From positions 39,224 through 103,223 of the forward strand of contig FIZI01000006.1 of the NCBI GenBank assembly GCA_900016865.1: a stretch of 64,000 nucleotides of DNA. Direction: 5' to 3'. Below are positions 1-9,537 of this stretch, in pieces. Position 1 is the stretch's first letter. Every line of letters begins with the position of its first letter. The notes beneath the pieces are model-generated. The model worked only from the letters and a program-made list of their open reading frames with translations, searched no databases and was not told the origin of the DNA. Origin of the DNA: an uncultured Clostridia bacterium. GTDB lineage: Bacteria; Bacillota; DTU014. A program made the position numbers and the translations under genes.

Positions 1-683
1 AGAAGGTTGTGACCGCCAGAGGCGGCCGTCTCCAGTGCTCTGCGTGCAGACTCCAGACCAACGACATACTTGAGGTCCTGCCAATGCATGTGAGTGCTGC
101 CGCCGTCGCGGGACCCTTGAGTCTCTCTAGTAGGAAGCGGTTGTCGGGCCCTGCCACTCGTCACCACGTAGTCGGATCTATGCAGGCGTTCGATCAGTTC
201 GGTCAGATGGTTTGCTGCTATCACCTTGAGCCCTGGAACTATGTTCACTTCGTCTAAGTTGTCTTGTGGTATCACCAGCACACATTGATCGATACTTCGA
301 GCCAGCTCCGCAATGGATAGGCTGCCATTGACAGATCGAATACTGCCGTCCAAGCCGAGTTCACCGACTGCTATCATCATGTCATCTGCGAAGCAGCGCA
401 GTTGCGATGACGCCATAGCTATCCCGAGAGCTATGGGAAGGTCAAAAGAGCTGCCCTCTTTGCGGACTCCGGCAGGTGCTAGATTGACGGTAACCCTGGC
501 GAGGGGAAAGTCCAGGCCTGAGCTGCGAAGGGCTGACCTGACTCTCTGTCGCGACTCCCGTATGGACGCTCCGGGGAGTCCAACAGTGTCAAGGCAAGGC
601 AGGCCCCGTGAGATATCGACCTGGACCTCAACGAGTCTGGCCTCGACCCCAATTAAAGCTGCGGAATAGACGATAGATATCAC
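1..683 (-). CDS. comM: ComM/YifB-type Mg-chelatase-like ATPase, N-terminal part only (runs off the window)
   Basis: This minus-strand reading frame stays open from GTG at 683 to the window edge (227 codons) and is preceded by an AGGAGG-type ribosome-binding site. The protein starts VISIVYSAALIGVEARLVEV, then shows the ComM landmarks: GLPGASIRESRQRVRSA at about residues 40-55, a segment ending in NLAPA, and close to the edge VVGLESARRALETAASGGHN. That last piece lies just before the Walker A loop in this family, so the AAA+ core is outside the window. ComM proteins are branch-migration helicases that help integrate DNA during natural transformation. It lies 27 bp downstream of yraN on the same strand and close to dprA, the usual DNA-uptake neighbourhood. 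Confidence 0.88.
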   Translation of the reverse strand, partial: MISIVYSAALIGVEARLVEVQVDISRGLPCLDTVGLPGASIRESRQRVRSALRSSGLDFPLARVTVNLAPAGVRKEGSSFDLPIALGIAMASSQLRCFADDMMIAVGELGLDGSIRSVNGSLSIAELARSIDQCVLVIPQDNLDEVNIVPGLKVIAANHLTELIERLHRSDYVVTSGRARQPLPTRETQGSRDGGSTHMHWQDLKYVVGLESARRALETAASGGHNL

Positions 684-710
684 GCAGTTGCCTCCTAGCC
701 TCAGGCGAAC

Positions 711-1103
711 TCAGAACGCGTCGACTATCCAGCGGATCTTGGCGCGTCGCCGCTGCCGGTCCACTGTTACGGCAGCTACGTCAAAGCGGCATTGGAGCGC
801 CTGACTGTCCTCGATCACCGCTGAACCAACGGATAGGAAGTAACAAGCGACGCGCCTGATGCGGTGCTGCTTTGAGTGAGTTACCGCCTCCTCGGGCGTT
901 CCGATAGCGCAGGTGGTCCTGGTCTTGACCTCTACGAACACCACTGTGTTGTCGTTCTTGGCGATGATGTCTATCTCTCCAATGGGGCAAGTGTAGTTCT
1001 TGCAGAGGATCTGGTAGCCATGGGACATGAGCCACCTCGCGCATACCTCCTCTCCCAGACGCGCTAGCGCTGCCTGTGAACGCTCCCGAGGAATGGAAAG
1101 CAT
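711..1103 (-). CDS. yraN: YraN/UPF0102 endonuclease-like protein
   Basis: A 130-residue protein of the UPF0102 family, which has a restriction-endonuclease-like fold and no firmly assigned cellular role. It shows the family signature: GEEVCARWLMSHGYQILCKN near the N-terminus, then GEIDIIAKND and VVFVEVKTRT (residues about 42-63). These supply the E-x-D and E-x-K catalytic-type residues of a PD-(D/E)xK fold. The frame stays open upstream for another 124 codons, but that stretch has no family similarity and would run into dprA. I therefore place the start at ATG 1103, which follows a GGGAGGGG-type ribosome-binding site. It reads into comM and is divergent from dprA. Confidence 0.9.
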   Translation of the reverse strand: MLSIPRERSQAALARLGEEVCARWLMSHGYQILCKNYTCPIGEIDIIAKNDNTVVFVEVKTRTTCAIGTPEEAVTHSKQHRIRRVACYFLSVGSAVIEDSQALQCRFDVAAVTVDRQRRRAKIRWIVDAF

Positions 1104-1352
1104 TGCCTCGCCCCTCCCTGAGCACAAATCGATTGGCATTTCATGGGTTGGATCGCATAGTGTAGATTCGCAGGCAGCAAATCGATACCCTGCCCCGGTT
1201 GGGGGTGATTTTGCTGCACTCCAGGGTACCTCTTGGATTGCGGAAAGGGTGAAATGCTTTCGGGTGACAGGACAACGCAGTGACGTGTTGAAGAGATAAA
1301 GCGTGCGACCAAACCCTGGGTGGACTGGTGCTGTGCATAGGGGTGATTTGTT

Positions 1353-2474
1353 GTGTGCGAGCTTAAGTACTGGATCGCCCTTAGCTGTGCTCCCGGGGTC
1401 GGGAGCGGTTATTTCTTTCGCCTTGTCAATGCGTTTGGCAGTCCCAGAGAGGCTTGGCGCGCACATGGGAAGCACCTGCAGGATGTCTTTAGTGGCAATC
1501 AGTGTTTACTGACTCGGTTTACTAGGTGGCGGGCGTGTACGGATCCTGACCGTTTGCTTGACGAGTTGAGGTCCTCGGGAGTCGAAGCAGTCACCTTCGA
1601 GGACTCGCGGTACCCTCGCTTTCTCAAGGACATTGCTTCACCTCCGCCTGTCCTGTATTGCATAGGCACTCTGCCCGGACAGACAGACGTCTGCGTCAGT
1701 GTTGTTGGCACCCGCAGGCCTACTCCGTATGGGTTGAGGTGCGCTGCAGGGATAGCTTCCAGACTTGCCAAGGCGGGCTTCTGCGTAGTCAGCGGCATGG
1801 CTCTCGGCATCGATAGCTGCGCTCATCGCGTTGCGCTTGACTCAGGAGGCCGTACTGTTGCCGTCCTTGGGTGTGGGCCCGATGTCGTATATCCTAGACA
1901 GCATCGGGCGCTCTATGATAGAATCACCCGCGCTGGTGCAGTGGTCTCAGAGTACTATCCGGGTACGCTCCCGTTGCCCGCACGCTTTCCTGCGAGGAAT
2001 AGGATTATAAGCGGGATGAGCGTAACTACTGTGGTAGTCCAGGCAGGAATAAAGAGCGGTGCGTTGATCACTGCTCGTTTTGCTGCAGAGCAGGGACGGA
2101 CCGTGTACGTAGTCCCAGGTGACATATACTGCCGTGCGTCTGCCGGGACCAATCGTCTGTTGTACGACGGTGCGACGCCCGTAGTCGACGTCGAGCAGCT
2201 ATTGATGGAGATCTACAGCACGTTGGAGGCCTGGCAGATGCCGAGACCTGTCCCTCCGGTCCATCAGGACGTCGCCGGGAGCTTGCAGGCAACGCCTGGC
2301 GAGGCTGCTCGGAGAGTACTGTCAGCCGTGCGAAAGGGCGGTAGTACAGTAGACTCTATAGCTCGGATGGCTCAGGTGGACGTGTCGAGCGTCTTGTCTG
2401 AACTCATGTTCCTTGAACTTGAAGGCAAGGTCATGAGATACCCGTCAGGGGCCTTTGGAGCCATCCCGGAGTAG
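1353..2474 (+). CDS. dprA: DNA-processing protein DprA (Smf)
   Basis: DprA protects incoming single-stranded DNA and loads RecA on it during transformation. The 373-residue protein has a short helical N-terminal region, then the Rossmann-like core starting at about residue 115 with SVVGTRRPTPYG, VVSGMALGIDSCAH and GGRTVAVLGCGPDVVYP. The RNRIISG motif follows near residue 215 and a small winged-helix region near 305-365 (VLSAVRKGGSTVDSIARMAQ). The start is GTG 1353, with GGGGTGA about 7 bp upstream. It is followed by the Smg-type gene and topA. The 249 bp between it and divergent yraN must hold two promoters, but I see no convincing hexamers there. Confidence 0.95.
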   Translation: MCELKYWIALSCAPGVGSGYFFRLVNAFGSPREAWRAHGKHLQDVFSGNQCLLTRFTRWRACTDPDRLLDELRSSGVEAVTFEDSRYPRFLKDIASPPPVLYCIGTLPGQTDVCVSVVGTRRPTPYGLRCAAGIASRLAKAGFCVVSGMALGIDSCAHRVALDSGGRTVAVLGCGPDVVYPRQHRALYDRITRAGAVVSEYYPGTLPLPARFPARNRIISGMSVTTVVVQAGIKSGALITARFAAEQGRTVYVVPGDIYCRASAGTNRLLYDGATPVVDVEQLLMEIYSTLEAWQMPRPVPPVHQDVAGSLQATPGEAARRVLSAVRKGGSTVDSIARMAQVDVSSVLSELMFLELEGKVMRYPSGAFGAIPE

Positions 2475-2501
2475 ACAGTGTTGACAAGGAGGATGGCCAC
2501 T

Positions 2502-2981
2502 GTGAACGCACGCGTCAGGGAGATAGTAGATCTCTTGGTCGAGATGATATCGGCTGACGACGACACTCTGGATACAGAGATTTCCCTGATAGAGCGCCTG
2601 GTCAAGCGTGGATACCACCTGCGCGAGATAGACGCAGCTTTAGAAACCCTGTTCTCACTGCCGATAAGGTTGATTGTGCTGGACACGGGTGTCGGTTCGG
2701 AGGTTCAGACTAAGCGATTGTCAAAGCGCTTCTTCATTCCAGCCGAGCGGGTCGCACTGAGCACAGAGGCTCAGACCGAACTCATCAAGCTTACTGAGTG
2801 TGGGCTGCTCACAGATGCCGAACTTGAAGAAGCGTTGTTTCAGATAGTCGGTTCGGGTCTGCGAGACATCGGTGTAACCGAATTGCTGCTATTGCTCATG
2901 AGTATAATACCGGATGAAGACCGACGGGCGCTCATTGCACCCGAGCTAATCACGCCTGGAATCACGCCGGGCCCCAACTGA
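2502..2981 (+). CDS. smg: Smg/DUF494 family protein
   Basis: A 159-residue protein resembling the Smg (DUF494) family, whose E. coli member sits directly after dprA, as here. No biochemical function is established for the family. Visible features are a helical N-terminus (VREIVDLLVEMISADD), a small central domain, and an acidic, leucine-rich helical C-terminal region with DIGVTELLLLLMSIIPDE. The frame opens at GTG 2478, but AAGGAGG at 2486-2492 sits ideally for GTG 2502, which I take as the start. It is nearly contiguous with dprA and lies 46 bp before topA. The family call rests on sequence resemblance plus the dprA context. Confidence 0.75.
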   Translation: MNARVREIVDLLVEMISADDDTLDTEISLIERLVKRGYHLREIDAALETLFSLPIRLIVLDTGVGSEVQTKRLSKRFFIPAERVALSTEAQTELIKLTECGLLTDAELEEALFQIVGSGLRDIGVTELLLLLMSIIPDEDRRALIAPELITPGITPGPN

Positions 2982-3027
2982 CGCGCTTTTGTACCTCAGA
3001 CTGTAGATTGGAGGATCTACGCCAAAT

Positions 3028-5175
3028 ATGAAAAAGTCTCTCGTGGTAGTGGAGTCGCCGACGAAGGCCAAGACCATCTCTAGGTTCTTGGGAAGGGGAT
3101 ACCAGGTCAAGGCTTCTATGGGTCATGTCCGTGACCTCCCAAAAAGCAAGCTTGGTGTCGATATCGACGACGGATACAAGCCTACTTACATAAATGTTCG
3201 CGGTATGGGTGGGGTTATCCGCGAACTAAAAGCCGCAGCCAAGGACGCGGATACTGTGCTCTTTGCTACTGACCCAGACCGAGAGGGTGAGGCCATTTCA
3301 TGGCATCTGGCCCATTTGCTTGGGATCGATCCTGCGTCCAAGTGCAGAATTGAGTTCAACGAGATAACCAAGAACGCGATCAGAGAGGCGATCAAGAACC
3401 CTCGTCAGATTGACATAGACTATGTCAATGCTCAGCAAGCCAGACGCGTTCTGGACCGACTCGTCGGCTATAAGCTGAGTCCGTTTCTCTGGCGTAAGGT
3501 CAAGCGAGGCCTCAGCGCCGGCAGAGTGCAGTCTGTGGCGCTTAGACTGATAGTTGATCGGGAGCGGGAGATTGAGGCTTTTGTCCCTGAGGAGTACTGG
3601 ACAATAGAGGTTGACCTCGAGCCGCTCGCTGCAGATGAAACGACAAAACCTGCTTCATTTGAGGGTCAGGAAAGTGCATCCTTTAGATTTACCGCTAGGC
3701 TGGTGAGCGAGTCTGGCAAGAAGGTGCACATACCCAACGAAGACGAGGCCGACCGGATAAGGTGCGACCTAGAACAGGCAAGTTTTGTGGTGACTGCCAT
3801 TGCTCGCAAGGAGAAGCGCAGAAGCCCGTCCCCACCGTTTACCACAAGCACCTTGCAACAAGAGGCTTCTCGCAAACTTAGATTTTCTCCCTCTAGGACC
3901 ATGCGAGTCGCGCAGCAGCTGTATGAGGGAATAGACATTGGTTCAGAGGGAACTGTCGGACTAATCACTTACATGCGTACAGACTCGACGCGTGTGGCTT
4001 CTGAGGCCCAAACAGAAGCTAGATCGTACATCGAATCGGCATATGGCAAGCAGTTCGTGCCGTCTAGGCCTTATCAGTACAAGAGCAGGGGAGGCGCTCA
4101 GGACGCTCACGAAGCTATTCGGCCCACGTCTTCGAGTCGTCTGCCTGATGCGCTGAAACCATATCTTACTGCTGACCAATATAAGCTTTACAGGCTTATT
4201 TGGCTTAGGTTCATTGCGAGCCAGATGTCTGCGGCAGTCTATGATTCAGTAGCAGTAGACATCCAGGCTGGCGTCTACGGTCTGCGTGCCAGTGGTTCCA
4301 GGTTGATCTTCCCGGGATTCCTCAGTGTGTATGAGGAGGGCAGGGATGCAGCAACTGAAGCGGATGAGGGCTTTGATCTGCCGCAGCTGGACGAGGGCGA
4401 GCAGCTTCGCAGGATAGAAGTCCGGCCCGAGCAGCATTTCACGCAACCTCCTCCTCGATATACGGAGGCGACCCTGATCCGGACACTCGAGGAAAACGGT
4501 GTAGGCCGGCCGAGTACGTACGTGTCGATCATCGACACCATACGCAAGCGCAATTACGTATACCTGGAGGATCGACAGTTTAGGCCCACAGATCTCGGTG
4601 TTGCTGTAAATGATCTATTGGCAGAGTACTTCCCTAGCATAGTCGATATTGAATTCACTGCAAACTTGGAGCAAGATCTGGACAAGATAGCTGAGGGTCA
4701 GGCAGCCTGGGACGAGGTGGTAGACGACTTCTACAAACCTTTCGAACAGACGTTGGAAACCGCCATGAAGAACGCAGAGACAGTCTCTGTCCCAGATCAG
4801 GAATCCGACGAGAAGTGCCCTCAGTGTGGCCGCAACCTTGTCTACAAAGACGGCAGGTATGGGAGATTTCTTGCTTGTCCCGGGTTCCCGGAGTGTCGGT
4901 TTACGAAGCCGTTGATCGAGGAATTGGATGTTGCCTGTCCCGAATGCGCAATCGGCCGTGTTGTGAAGCGCCGAAGCAGGCGAGGAAGGGCTTTTTATGC
5001 TTGCTCCCGCTATCCCGATTGCCGCTTCACGTCGTGGAATGAGCCTACAAACGACAAGTGCCCGCAGTGCGGAAGCTACATGGTGAAGAAAAACAGCAAA
5101 CGCAGCGGCAACCAGCTCGCGTGCTCCGACAAGACGTGCGGTTACTTAATCCAGGCAGCCCCAAAGGAGAACTGA
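3028..5175 (+). CDS. topA: DNA topoisomerase I (type IA)
   Basis: TopA relaxes negatively supercoiled DNA by single-strand passage. The 715-residue protein begins with a TOPRIM domain (KKSLVVVESPTKAKTISRFL; DPDREGEAISWHLA), continues through the DNA gate, and carries the active-site tyrosine in GLITYMRTDSTR at about residue 315. The C-terminus holds three zinc-ribbon units starting CPQCGRNLV, CPECAIGRV and CPQCGSYMV, each with four cysteines, as in clostridial enzymes. The ATG start has GGAGG about 13 bp upstream. The gene is followed after 2 bp by trmFO, the same order as in Bacillus. Confidence 0.97.
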   Translation: MKKSLVVVESPTKAKTISRFLGRGYQVKASMGHVRDLPKSKLGVDIDDGYKPTYINVRGMGGVIRELKAAAKDADTVLFATDPDREGEAISWHLAHLLGIDPASKCRIEFNEITKNAIREAIKNPRQIDIDYVNAQQARRVLDRLVGYKLSPFLWRKVKRGLSAGRVQSVALRLIVDREREIEAFVPEEYWTIEVDLEPLAADETTKPASFEGQESASFRFTARLVSESGKKVHIPNEDEADRIRCDLEQASFVVTAIARKEKRRSPSPPFTTSTLQQEASRKLRFSPSRTMRVAQQLYEGIDIGSEGTVGLITYMRTDSTRVASEAQTEARSYIESAYGKQFVPSRPYQYKSRGGAQDAHEAIRPTSSSRLPDALKPYLTADQYKLYRLIWLRFIASQMSAAVYDSVAVDIQAGVYGLRASGSRLIFPGFLSVYEEGRDAATEADEGFDLPQLDEGEQLRRIEVRPEQHFTQPPPRYTEATLIRTLEENGVGRPSTYVSIIDTIRKRNYVYLEDRQFRPTDLGVAVNDLLAEYFPSIVDIEFTANLEQDLDKIAEGQAAWDEVVDDFYKPFEQTLETAMKNAETVSVPDQESDEKCPQCGRNLVYKDGRYGRFLACPGFPECRFTKPLIEELDVACPECAIGRVVKRRSRRGRAFYACSRYPDCRFTSWNEPTNDKCPQCGSYMVKKNSKRSGNQLACSDKTCGYLIQAAPKEN

Positions 5176-5177
5176 CA

Positions 5178-6509
5178 GTGCAGAGAGTTCACGTAGTTGG
5201 CGGTGGTTTGGCAGGCTGCGAGGCCGCGTGGCAGCTGGCGTCTCGCGGAGTAGACGTGGTCTTGTACGAAATGCGGCCGGAGCGACAGACGCCTGCTCAC
5301 ACTACCGGGTTGTTGGGCGAACTCGTGTGCAGCAACTCGCTTAAGTCGGAAGAGCTGTCGAACGCATCGGGACTGCTCAAAGCCGAGATGCGGTTGATGG
5401 GTTCGCTCGTCATGCAGGCTGCGGAGGCTGCCAGGGTCCCCGGAGGTTCAGCCTTGGCAGTCGACCGCACCGTGTTCGCGTCGTTTCTTACGGCTCGCAT
5501 CGAGCAGCATCCTAGAGTGGAAGTTGTCAGGCAGGAGATCACCGAACTCGACCCAAGCGACGGGCAGGTTACAGTGGTCGCCACCGGGCCTTTGACTTCC
5601 GCACAACTCGCACAGTCCCTTAAGAGGCTCACTGGAGAGGAATACCTGTATTTCTATGATGCCGCAGCTCCGATTGTTGCGGCCGAGTCGCTGGACATGG
5701 CCAAACTCTTCTGGGGATCGCGCTGGGGTAAAGGCGGCGACGACTATCTCAACGCGCCGATGACAGAAGCGCAGTATGAGACGTTTTGGAGGGCTTTGGT
5801 CGCAGCTGAGAGATACCCTTTGAAGGACTTCGAAAGAGAGGTCTTTTTCGAAGCGTGCATGCCAATCGAAGAGCTGGCCAAGAGAGGCAGGGACACACTT
5901 GCGTTCGGTCCGCTAAAGCCTGTCGGACTCATGCCGCCTGGCTGGACCGATCGGCCATACGCTGTGGTTCAGCTACGAATTGACAACCGCGAACGCACCT
6001 TGTTCAACCTGGTTGGGTTTCAGACCAATCTGCGATGGGGAGAACAGGATCGAGTATTCAGGCTGATCCCCGGCTTGGAGAATGCGGAGTTCGTCAGGTA
6101 CGGAGTAATGCACAGGAACGTATACATCAATTCTCCGTCTGTACTTAGAGACACCGGTCAGATGCGATCCTATCCGCACATCCTGATCGCAGGCCAGTTG
6201 AGTGGAGTCGAGGGGTATCTCGAATCCGCAGCTTCCGGTATATTGACCGGAATCAACGCGTGGCGCTTGGTGAACGGCCAAGAACCACTGAGTTTTCCGA
6301 GAGAAACCATGCTGGGAGCCCTCATGTCCTACATCTCGGATCAATCAAAGGAGACCCTTCAACCGATGCACGCGGCATTTGGTTTGTTGCCGCCTGTCGC
6401 AGTGAGAGGGGGCAGGAGGCAGAGGCGCCAGGCTCAAGCGGAGAGAGCTATTGCTGCGCTTAGAGGCTTCTTGCGAGACCAAGGACTGCTGCAGCAGACC
6501 TGCGACTAA
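5178..6509 (+). CDS. trmFO: tRNA (uracil-54-C5)-methyltransferase, methylenetetrahydrofolate-dependent
   Basis: TrmFO makes ribothymidine at tRNA position 54 using methylene-THF and FAD. The 443-residue protein opens with a dinucleotide-binding motif (VHVVGGGLAGCEAAWQLA), then LYEMRP, ELVCSNSLKSE and a C-terminal FAD segment GQLSGVEGYLESAASG. These are diagnostic for the family. The frame is open upstream inside topA, but the family start is GTG 5178, with AAGGAGA upstream inside the topA 3' end and only 2 bp after the topA stop. It is followed by xerC, so topA-trmFO-xerC-hslVU-codY is probably one transcription unit. Confidence 0.95.
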   Translation: MQRVHVVGGGLAGCEAAWQLASRGVDVVLYEMRPERQTPAHTTGLLGELVCSNSLKSEELSNASGLLKAEMRLMGSLVMQAAEAARVPGGSALAVDRTVFASFLTARIEQHPRVEVVRQEITELDPSDGQVTVVATGPLTSAQLAQSLKRLTGEEYLYFYDAAAPIVAAESLDMAKLFWGSRWGKGGDDYLNAPMTEAQYETFWRALVAAERYPLKDFEREVFFEACMPIEELAKRGRDTLAFGPLKPVGLMPPGWTDRPYAVVQLRIDNRERTLFNLVGFQTNLRWGEQDRVFRLIPGLENAEFVRYGVMHRNVYINSPSVLRDTGQMRSYPHILIAGQLSGVEGYLESAASGILTGINAWRLVNGQEPLSFPRETMLGALMSYISDQSKETLQPMHAAFGLLPPVAVRGGRRQRRQAQAERAIAALRGFLRDQGLLQQTCD

Positions 6510-6539
6510 TGGAGAACTTGTTCTTGGAGTGGGTTGCCT

Positions 6540-7442
6540 GTGAGTATACGGTCGTTTCTGGAGAACTTGAGGTTGATTAGAAACTGCTCGATCCGGACTC
6601 TTGATGCGTACAAGCGAGATCTGGAGCAGTTCGAGCAGTATCTTTCTGAGACCGGACATCCGGGCCAAGCAGATCCGAGTCAAGTCGACTCGGACACAGC
6701 TCGGTCGTACCTGTTTTGGCTAAGCGGAAAAGGCCTCAGCAAACGCACAATAGGGCGTAAGTTGTCTGCGCTTCGGAGTTACTACAAGTATCTCGCACTC
6801 AAAGGCGTTGTTGAAGTAAACCCCTTTGCGAACGTCTCGTCTCCTAAGTATGCGCGCAGGCTCCCGGATGTCTTGCACGTGCACGAGATAGAGAATTTGA
6901 TCGAATCGATCGATACATCCGACATACTGGGCGTGAGAGATCGGGCGATTGTCGAGCTTCTATACTCATCCGGCATAAGGCTGAGCGAGCTTACAGGCCT
7001 GACAGTAGGCAATGTTGACCTAAATGCAGGATATATCAGAGTTTTTGGCAAGGGTGCGAAGGAGAGAGTAGTGCCTATAGGCGACAAGGCGGTCGAATCG
7101 TTGCAGTGCTATCTGACAGACGCCCGCCCGCTACTAGTTAGCAGGAGAAAGTGTGACTCGGACGAGGATATCTTGTTCCTAAACCGCTTCGGGTACCCGT
7201 TGAGTGGAAGGTCCGTGCAGCGCTTGCTCGACAAGCGTTTGAGAGAGATGGCAAGCCTGATTAGAGTCAGCCCTCACGCCCTAAGGCACTCGTTCGCAAC
7301 GCATCTCTTGGAGGGAGGAGCCGACCTGAGGGCGGTACAGGAATTGCTGGGCCATGTCAACATATCGACCACTCAGATCTATACCCATGTATCGCGTGAG
7401 CGCCTTGCAAAGGTCTACCGGGCTGCTCACCCGCGAGCTTAG
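6540..7442 (+). CDS. xerC: Tyrosine recombinase XerC (CodV)
   Basis: XerC resolves chromosome dimers at dif sites with a partner recombinase. The 300-residue protein has the N-terminal SAM-like core-binding domain ([16 protein letters not shown]) and a complete catalytic domain. The conserved residues visible are Arg in SSGIRLSEL (about 147), HALRH (about 245-249), [17 protein letters not shown] with the His, and the nucleophilic Tyr near 280. Start choice: TTG 6534 is possible, but GTG 6540 has the better distance from GGAG. It is followed after 11 bp by hslV, matching the codV-clpQ-clpY-codY operon of Bacillus. Confidence 0.94.
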   Translation: MSIRSFLENLRLIRNCSIRTLDAYKRDLEQFEQYLSETGHPGQADPSQVDSDTARSYLFWLSGKGLSKRTIGRKLSALRSYYKYLALKGVVEVNPFANVSSPKYARRLPDVLHVHEIENLIESIDTSDILGVRDRAIVELLYSSGIRLSELTGLTVGNVDLNAGYIRVFGKGAKERVVPIGDKAVESLQCYLTDARPLLVSRRKCDSDEDILFLNRFGYPLSGRSVQRLLDKRLREMASLIRVSPHALRHSFATHLLEGGADLRAVQELLGHVNISTTQIYTHVSRERLAKVYRAAHPRA

Positions 7443-7453
7443 GAGGGGTGCAG

Positions 7454-7984
7454 GTGTTCAGGGGAACAACAGTCTTGGCTGTGAGACGGGACGGAAGGCT
7501 GGCTATGGCCGGCGACGGACAGGTCACAATGGGCAATACTATCGTAAAAGCAAGTGCGCGGAAAGTTCGGCGTCTGTACAACGGCAATGTGTTGGCCGGG
7601 TTCGCCGGGTCTACTGCAGATGCCTTCACCCTGTTTGAGAAGTTCGAGAACAACCTGGAGAAGTATAGAGGCAATCTCGCCAGGGCTGCAGTAGAACTTG
7701 CGAAGGAGTGGCGCACTGATAGAGCACTGAGAAGGCTCGAATCTCTGTTGATTGTTGCAGACCGTGAGAGCGAGTACCTTGTGTCGGGCAGTGGCGATGT
7801 CGTAGAGCCTGATTCAGGGATAGTCGCCATTGGGTCGGGCGGGGCGTATGCGCTGGCCGCTGCCAAGGCATTGATGGAGCATTCCTCACTGAGTGCAGTG
7901 GACATCGCTACCATTTCTTTGAAGATAGCAGCGTCGATCTGCATTTATACCAACGAAAACATAATCGTCGAAGAGCTCGCGTAG
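7454..7984 (+). CDS. hslV: HslV (ClpQ) protease subunit
   Basis: HslV is the proteasome-like peptidase of the HslUV (ClpYQ) ATP-dependent protease. The 176-residue protein matches the family length and motifs: [13 protein letters not shown] at the N-terminus, [40 protein letters not shown] and a C-terminal [13 protein letters not shown]. The catalytic threonine should be the first Thr of GTT, exposed after removal of a short propeptide, as in Bacillus ClpQ. GTG 7454 is 7 bp after AGGAGG at 7441-7446; an in-frame GTG at 7448 is too close to that site. It lies 20 bp before hslU. Confidence 0.96.
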   Translation: MFRGTTVLAVRRDGRLAMAGDGQVTMGNTIVKASARKVRRLYNGNVLAGFAGSTADAFTLFEKFENNLEKYRGNLARAAVELAKEWRTDRALRRLESLLIVADRESEYLVSGSGDVVEPDSGIVAIGSGGAYALAAAKALMEHSSLSAVDIATISLKIAASICIYTNENIIVEELA

Positions 7985-8004
7985 CCTTCTGGAGGTGGCG
8001 TGTG

Positions 8005-9405
8005 ATGGACGAACTTACACCCAAGGCGATCGTGAAGGAGCTGGATAAGTACATCATAGGACAGGATTCTGCAAAACGCTCAGTTGCCATAGCTCTGCGT
8101 AACAGATATAGACGCCAAAGGATGCAGGCCGAGCTCAAAGATGAGGTAGTCCCCAAAAACATACTGATGATCGGCCCGACCGGCGTAGGCAAGACCGAAA
8201 TCGCCCGCAGGCTGGCTAAGCTAGTCAACGCTCCGTTTGTCAAAGTGGAGGCGACCAAGTTCACGGAGGTCGGCTATGTCGGCCGAGACGTCGAGTCCAT
8301 GGTAAGGGACTTGGTTGAGACATCTATCCGCATGGTGAGGTCCGAGTACATGCGCAAAGTCGAAGACAAGGCAGTAGCGATGGCAAACGAGCGGCTGGTC
8401 GAGCTCTTGGTCCCGGACCCGTCCGAGCGCAAGAGGATGATGAACCCGTTTCAGATACTGATGGGAGGCGCTGCACGGAATTACGGCACAGACAACGAGG
8501 ACAGTGAACGAGAGTCCGAGCTTATTGCCAGAAGGAACGCTGTCCGCAGGAACCTGGCTTTGGGCGAACTCGAGAATCATCTAGTTGAGTTTGAAGTGGA
8601 AGAAAACCGCATGCCTGTAATGGAGGTCATGTCCCCTTACGGAGTCGAGGAAATGGGCATCAACCTACAAGACGTCTTTGGCGGATTGTTGCCGAAGCGG
8701 AAGAAGAAGCGCAGGATGACTGTTGCTGAAGCGCGGAAGATACTGCAGCAGGAAGAGGCTCAGAAGCTCATTGACCTCGACGAGGTGACCAGGGTCGCCA
8801 TTGAACGTGCGGAACAGACAGGCATCATCTTTATCGACGAGATTGACAAAATCGCCGGGACCGGCCCGACGGGCGGAGGCCCTGATATCTCAAGAGAAGG
8901 CGTCCAAAGAGATATACTCCCCATTGTCGAGGGATCGACAGTCATGACCAAGCACGGTCCGGTAAAGACCGATCACATCCTCTTCATAGCAGCAGGAGCT
9001 TTTCACACTGCGAAGCCGTCGGACCTGATCCCCGAACTTCAGGGCAGGTTTCCGATACGTGTGGAGCTCAAGAGCCTGACCAGGGAGGATTTCAAGCGGA
9101 TCCTTACCGAACCTGAAAACGCGTTGACTAGGCAGTACCGTTCGCTTCTGAGTACCGACGGCGTTCAACTCAAGTTTACTGACGATGGAATCGACGAGAT
9201 AGCCAGAATAGCGGTTGAGGTGAACGAAAGGACCGAGGACATAGGAGCGCGGCGTCTACATACGGTGATTGAGAAACTCTTAGAGGACGTCTCGTTCGCT
9301 GCTCCGGAGGGTGTGCAAGGCGAGGTAGTGGTCGATCGTGACTATGTCAACAGCAAGCTCAGCGATGTAGTCAGAGACGTCGACCTGGCAAGGTACATCC
9401 TGTGA
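8005..9405 (+). CDS. hslU: HslU (ClpY) AAA+ unfoldase
   Basis: HslU unfolds substrates and feeds them to HslV. The 466-residue protein has the N-terminal [17 protein letters not shown] motif, Walker [10 protein letters not shown] near residue 56, and the family segment [14 protein letters not shown]. The inserted I-domain (about 110-240) is charged, and Walker B is [10 protein letters not shown] near residue 275. The sensor and C-terminal regions include [14 protein letters not shown] and [11 protein letters not shown], and the protein ends in DLARYIL, the C-terminal tail that docks on HslV in this family. ATG 8005 and GTG 8002 are both compatible with GGAGG at 7991-7995. Confidence 0.97.
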   Translation: MDELTPKAIVKELDKYIIGQDSAKRSVAIALRNRYRRQRMQAELKDEVVPKNILMIGPTGVGKTEIARRLAKLVNAPFVKVEATKFTEVGYVGRDVESMVRDLVETSIRMVRSEYMRKVEDKAVAMANERLVELLVPDPSERKRMMNPFQILMGGAARNYGTDNEDSERESELIARRNAVRRNLALGELENHLVEFEVEENRMPVMEVMSPYGVEEMGINLQDVFGGLLPKRKKKRRMTVAEARKILQQEEAQKLIDLDEVTRVAIERAEQTGIIFIDEIDKIAGTGPTGGGPDISREGVQRDILPIVEGSTVMTKHGPVKTDHILFIAAGAFHTAKPSDLIPELQGRFPIRVELKSLTREDFKRILTEPENALTRQYRSLLSTDGVQLKFTDDGIDEIARIAVEVNERTEDIGARRLHTVIEKLLEDVSFAAPEGVQGEVVVDRDYVNSKLSDVVRDVDLARYIL

Positions 9406-9448
9406 CTTGTTTTCCCTTGCGAATCGCATGATTGCTGTTTAAATGACG

Positions 9449-9463
9449 AATTTTTGCATAATA
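9449..9463 (+). promoter_or_regulatory. Possible CodY-box-like and -10 sequence upstream of codY
   Basis: An AT-rich island in the 132 bp between hslU and codY reads AATTTTTGCATAATA. It matches about 10 of 15 positions of the CodY box (AATTTTCnGAAAATT) and contains a possible -10 (CATAAT), but no well-spaced -35. Autoregulation of codY is plausible but not shown; this is a weak site. Confidence 0.25.
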
Positions 9464-9537
9464 TAAGAACGAGTTGCCAAACCGAGGCCTATGAGGTAAT
9501 GGCAACAGCATCATGCGAGACAAGGGAGGAGTCGTAG

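Noticed and set aside
313-669. Plus-strand open frame of 118 codons opposite comM
   Set aside because: The minus strand encodes clear ComM residues across it; the plus-strand product has no recognisable pattern.
1104-1475. N-terminal extension of yraN to 254 residues
   Set aside because: The extension has no family similarity, would overlap dprA, and a good ribosome-binding site precedes ATG 1103.
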